The notes under the pieces are model-generated. The model searched no databases and was not told where the DNA came from. It worked only from the letters and a program-made list of their open reading frames with translations. From Beroe forskalii (lineage: Eukaryota; Ctenophora; Nuda; Beroida; Beroidae): a stretch of 64,000 bases of DNA. Shown one piece after another: positions 59,401-64,000 of the stretch (position 1 is its first letter; the number at the start of each line of letters is the position of its first letter). The DNA lies in NCBI GenBank assembly GCA_011033025.1, contig WFMF01000175.1, positions 1-64,000 on the forward strand, read 5' to 3'. A program made the position numbers and the translations under genes.

Positions 59401-62400
59401 AACAGATTTTCCTGAAATTTTGCAGGATGTTGTTTCATCTCATTGTCTTTCGAAACCATAAAGAAAAATTGGGGGTCTATGTGCTAATTTTCGAGATATA
59501 GGTCAAACACCAGGGGAAATACCGACGAAAATGGTTCAAAATGGCAAAGTCGATTTTGAGGATGTTCCCACCAACAGATTTTTCCTGAAATCTTTGCAGG
59601 GATGTTCATTTCATCATTATCTTTCAGAAACCACTAAGAAAATGGGGGTCTATGTGCTAATTTTCGAGATATAAGGTCAAACGCAAGGAAATACCGACGA
59701 AAATGGTTCAAAAATGGCAAAAGTCGATTTTGAGGATGTTCCCACCAACAGATTTTCCTGAAATTTGCAGGGATGTTCTGTTTCATCATTGTCTTTCAGA
59801 AACCATAAAGAAAATTGGGGGTCTATGTGCTAATTTTCGAGAGATATAAAGGTCAAACGCAAAGGAAATACCGACGAAAATGGTTCAAAAAATGGCAAAA
59901 AGTCGATTTTGAGGATGTTCCCACCAACAGATTTTCCTGAAATTTTGCAGGGATGTTCATTTTCATCATTGTCTTTCAGAAACCATAAAGAAAATTGGGG
60001 TCTATGTGCTAATTTTCGAGATATAAGGTCAAACGCGCAAGGAAATACCGACGAAAATGGTTCAAAAATGGCAAAGTCGATTTTGAGGATGTTCCCACCA
60101 ACAGATTTTCCTGAAATCTTGCAGGGATGTTCATTTCATCATTGTCTTTCAGAAACCATAAAGAAAATTAGGGTCTATGTGCTAATTTTCGAGATATAAG
60201 GTCAAACGCAAGGAAATACCGACGAAAATGGTTCAAAAAATGGCAAAAGTCGATTTTGAGGGTGTTCCCACCAACAGATTTTCCTGAAATTTTGCAGGGA
60301 TGTTCATTTCATCATTGTCTTTCAGAAACCATAAAGAAAATTCAGTCTATGTGCTGATTTTCAAGATGAAGGTCAAACGCGAAATACCGACGAAAATGGT
60401 TCAAAATGGCAAAAAAAGTCGATTTTGAGGATGTTTCACCAACAAATTTTCCTGAAATTTTGCAGGGATGTTCATTTCATCATTGTCTTTCAGAAACCAT
60501 AAAAGAAAATTGGGGGTCTATGTGCTGATTTTCAAGATATAAGGTCAAACGCAAGGAAATACCGACGAAAATGGTTCAAAAATGGCAAAAATGATTTTCA
60601 AAAATGGCAACAGATTTTCCTGAAATTTTGCAGGGATGTTCATTTCATCATTGTCTTTTCAGAAACCATAAAGAAAATTGGGGTCTATATGCTAATTTTT
60701 CAGATATAGGTCAAACGCAAAAACCGAATAAATGGTCAAAAAATGGCAAAATTTGAGGATGTTCCCTGGCAACAGATTTTCTGAAATTTTGCAGGGATAT
60801 TCATTTCATCATTGAGAAACCATAAAAGGTCTATGTGCTAATTTCGAGATATAAGGAGTCAAACGCAGGAAATACCGACGAAAATGGTTCAAAAAATGGC
60901 AAAAGTCGATTTTGAGGGTGTTCCACCAACAGATTTTCCTGAAATTTTGCAGGGATGTTCATTTCATCATTGTCTTTCAGAAACCATAAAGAAAATTGGG
61001 GGTCTATGTGCTAATTTTCGAGATATAAGGTCAAACGCAAGGAAATACCGACGAAAATGGTTCAAAAATGGCAAAAAAGTCGATTTTGAGGGTGTTCCCA
61101 CCAACAGATTTTCCTGAAATTTTGTAGGGATGTTCATTTCATCATTGTCATTCAGAAATCATAAAGAAAATTGGGGGCATATGTGCTAATTTTCGAGATA
61201 TAAGGTCAAACGCAAGGAAATACCGACGAAAATGGTTCAAAAATGGCAAAAGTCGATTTTGAGGATGTTCCCACCAACACATTTTCCTGAAATTTTGCAG
61301 GGATGTTCATTTCATCATTGTCTTTCAGAACCATAAAGAAGATTGGGGGTCTATAAAGTAATTTTCGAGATATAAGGTCAAACGCAAGGAAATACCGACG
61401 AAAATGGTTCAAAAATGGCAAAGTCGATTTTGAGGATGTTCCCACCAACAGATTTTCCTGAAATTTTGCAGGGATGTTCATTTCATCATTGTCTTTCAGA
61501 AACCATAAAGAAAATTGGGGGTCTATGTGCTAAGATATAAGGTCACATTCAATATACAAGCTCAAAATCGAATTTTGTGTAATATTTGAACCAATTTTGT
61601 GGATACTTTACGCTTGACCATACTTTTTCTTCTTTTAAGCCGCAAACCATGAAATACTCAAATATTGTACTTCCACTGCATTAAAGTTATAAAATTCAGT
61701 GTATATTGATTGGTATATTGTATATCTTCTTATCTTGTATAATAATATGTATGTGGCACCTAGTATATAATTATCTTGGAGGGTCATGATAGTTGATAGG
61801 GCTGTCAAACTCTTGGTAATGAGGTCGTCTAGCTGCGTTTTCTTACCTCATTACCCTAAGGGCTATTACCTTATCCTGTTAGCGTGATAGTTTATCCTCA
61901 AGATGGCCAATATTGAGTGATAATCTTTCCCCTAATTGGTTTAGTCAAGTGAGTGACATGACCGTGATGGGAAACGTGCTCGTGTGGCTAGCTTTAAACT
62001 TTTATGGGAACAACTTCAGCCGTCTCATGGTAGCCTTTCTCCTGAGTTTCTCAGTAACACTTGACCTTGGGTGATATCGATCGGAGTATATTTTTGTATA
62101 TTAGTGTATTGGTAAGCTATGATGAAAGACTGTATATTTTGAACCATTACCTATATGCTATAGTTTCGTGCATATTCGTTGCGTTTCGTGTAATTTCCTT
62201 GCGTTTGACCTTATACCTCGAAAACCAGCACACAGACCCCCAATTTTCTTAATGGTTTCTGAAAGACAATGATGAAATGAACATCCCCTGCAAAATTTCA
62301 GGAAAATCTGTTGGTGGGAACACCCTCAAAATCGACTTTTTGCCATTTTGAACCATTTTCGTCGGTATTTCTTGCGTTTGACCTACATCTCGGAAATTAG

Positions 62401-63709
62401 CACATAGACCCCCAATTTTCTTTATGGTTTCTGAAAGACAATGATGAAATGAACATCCCTGCAAAAATTTCAGGAAAATCTGTTGGTGGGAACATCCTCA
62501 AAATCGACTTTTGCCATTTTTGAACCATTTTCGTCGGTATTTCCTTGCGTTTGACCTTATATCTCGAAAAATTAGCACGTAGACCCCAATTTTTCTTTAT
62601 GGTTTCTGAAAGACAATGATGAAATGACCATCCTGCAAAATTTCAGAAAAATCTGTTGGTGGGAACATCCTCAAAATCGACTTTTGCCATTTTTGAACCA
62701 TTTTCGTCGGTATTTCCTTGCGTTTGACCTTATATCTCGAAAATTAGCACATAGACCCCAATTTTCTTTATGGTTTCTGAAAGACAATGATGAAATGAAC
62801 ATCCCTGCAAAATTTCAGGAAAATCTGTTGGTGGGAACACACTCAAAATCGACTTTTTGCCATTTTTGAACCATTTTCGTCGGTATTTCCTTGCGTTTGA
62901 CCTTATATCTCGAAAATTAGCACATAGACCCCCAATTTTCTTTATGGTTTCTGAAAGACAATGATGAAATGAACATCCCTGCAAAATTTCAGGAAAATCT
63001 GTTGGTGGGTTTGCCATTTTGAACCATTTTCGTCGGTATTTCCTTGCGTTTGACCTTATATCTCGAAAATTAGCACATAGACCCCCAATTTTCTTTATGG
63101 TTTCTGAAAGACAATGATGAAATGAACATCCCTGCAAAATTTCAGGAAAATCTGTTGGTGGGAACATCCTCAAAATCGACTTTTTGTCATTTTTGAACCA
63201 TGGTTCACTTGGTTCACGAAAGTCCAACTCTGTAGAAAATTGTGACATCGTCACAATATTCAGTACAATGAACCTCATGTAAGATGAACATTTCGGTGAA
63301 TCCTTGTACTTAACAGTTCGGTCAACTTGAAACATCAAATTTGAGACGTCTATGAACTTCGCAGCAATAGCATATGCAATATCCAAAAACAAGGAAATGT
63401 AATTTCAGCGATTTGTACAGAATTTCAGTACAGCGTTCGCTCGGAAAATACTCCTAGTGGTATGTACTCTTAAGTATGGTATATGTTTTGAAGTATGGCG
63501 CATAATGAAGTATATCCAGAAAAAATTGTGTACCTTGTCATTCAAATACCTGATGTCTACTGAAGACGGACGCCAAAGTCCCAATCAGAATGTTGGTTGG
63601 CACGGACGCCAGAAGACCCACGAAACCGAGGTTCCCGGCAGTTTTCATGGAAATGTTACACCTCTGCATAATGACGTCGAATGTGAGGCCGTAGCCATTG
63701 AACACACCG
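56478..63709 (-). CDS. SLC49/FLVCR-type major facilitator transporter, last four exons
   Basis: Multi-span membrane transporter; the family includes heme and choline carriers. Exons: 63550-63709, 57191-57329, 56913-57050 and 56478-56659, with phases 0, 1, 1 in order. Landmarks: GVFNGYGLTFDVIMQ and LGFVGLLASVPTNILIG (mid-protein helix and loop), MNVCILAMGCICFGLF, VVPILFDMSAESSHPVSEEL (the E-x-S/T-Y/H-P-V-x-E loop typical of SLC49), then a last helix LGSSIFATILAAFY and a cytosolic tail. The N-terminal exons lie to the right of the window. The intron from 57330 to 63549 is filled with satellite. The donor at 57191 is partly duplicated (ATCACAGGTAAATTT twice). Substrate is not predictable; SLC49A3 or A4 relatives are as likely as FLVCR. 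Confidence 0.75.
57770..61545 (+). repeat. ~172-bp satellite, forward array, ~22 units
   Basis: Units contain TGTTCATTTCATCATTGTCT, AGAAACCATAAAGAAAATTG, GTCTATGTGCTAATTTTCGA and GGAAATACCGACGAAAATGG. Spacing is 171-173 bp in the well-kept right half; the left half is more worn, with many single-base indels. The array lies in an intron of the transporter gene. Frames across it are by-products of the repeat (172 is not a multiple of three). Confidence 0.95.
61546..62194. other. Unique spacer between opposed satellite arrays
   Basis: About 650 bp of single-copy sequence with a short hairpin (GGTAATGAGGT at 61815 and ACCTCATTACC at 61845). No gene seen. Confidence 0.7.
62195..63201 (-). repeat. 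~172-bp satellite, inverted array, ~6 units
   Basis: The same unit as at 57770-61545 in the opposite orientation, mostly well conserved; one unit (about 63009) lacks ~40 bases. With the forward array it makes a large inverted repeat around the unique spacer. Confidence 0.95.
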
Positions 63710-64000
63710 CTGAAATGGTAGGTATTCAGTAAAACGATCCCATGATGCTAACAATAGAACCTTTGTAAATGTTTCATGATCATCAATACCTCATGTGACA
63801 TACTATCGGAACTTATTCTATCCTTCTATCCTGATAAACCCTGCAATAAAATGTAGAACTCTGAACGCCCCAATAGTATCAAAATTTCAAGTTTATCTAC
63901 AAACGTTTTTTTTATTACCTACCCATTTTTTCGTTTTTCACTGATGAGCGCTCACAGCAGTTAAAGCCATTATTTTATGCTCCCTGTGGAAGCATAACTT
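63710..64000. other. Intron of the SLC49-type gene
   Basis: Sequence to the window edge, with no exon or repeat that I can support. Confidence 0.4.

Noticed and set aside
62730-63392. A 220-codon minus-strand frame with repeated SFHHCLSETIKKI text
   Set aside because: Repeats of a 172-bp satellite unit happen to stay open; unit length is not a multiple of three and other units are broken.

Overview
This is a window of animal nuclear DNA, AT-rich and probably from a marine invertebrate; I cannot place the phylum. The evidence is several short-intron genes with clear metazoan homologues (coproporphyrinogen oxidase, mitochondrial ribosomal protein mL43, a PAP2 lipid phosphatase, class III alcohol dehydrogenase, an SLC49-type transporter, a BTB/BACK protein), a cluster of three U1 snRNA genes, and many small TA- or TTA-flanked DNA transposons. 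I saw no CRISPR array, operon, rRNA, or retrovirus- or Polinton-like element.

Layout. 1-2460: a ~320-bp tandem repeat interrupted by a 1.4-kb DNA transposon. 2480-4182 (+): the last three exons of CPOX. 5695-15722 (-): a seven-exon gene for a ~518-aa protein packed with SH2-type tyrosine motifs, unrecognised otherwise, with a 2.35-kb TTA-flanked transposon in an intron. 16525-22052 (-): three U1 genes with identically placed promoter elements; one has a changed 5' end. 22-29.7 kb: little but small repeats, ending in poor sequence and a 100-N gap. 29850-40837: block A, a partial copy of block B (49139-56779). Both carry a BTB 3' end, mL43, and the last exon of an SLC49 gene. 41371-41839 (-): first two exons of ADH5. 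44335-46624 (+): PAP2 phosphatase. 47772-49298 (+): BTB/BACK gene. 49695-54927 (+): MRPL43 copy B. 56478-63709 (-): SLC49-type transporter, whose intron holds two head-to-head arrays of a ~172-bp satellite.

Most unusual features. (1) In MRPL43 the 3' splice site plus the first bases of exon 2 are amplified as a 47-bp minisatellite, about 78 copies in block A and about 29 in block B. By reading frame, the strongest exon 1 donor works only with the second-to-last acceptor, which would put one repeat unit into the protein. (2) Tandem repeats built from exon edges also occur in the PAP2, CPOX, tyrosine-motif and SLC49 genes, so this looks like a general process here. (3) One U1 gene carries U6-to-A, which would pair with U at donor position +3; five of 23 donors inferred in this window have that U. 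(4) Blocks A and B differ in coding exons almost only at synonymous sites (31 synonymous to 4 nonsynonymous by my hand count), yet copy A has lost two acceptor AGs and two bases of exon 1. The blocks may be separated haplotypes or a real duplication with patchy gene conversion.
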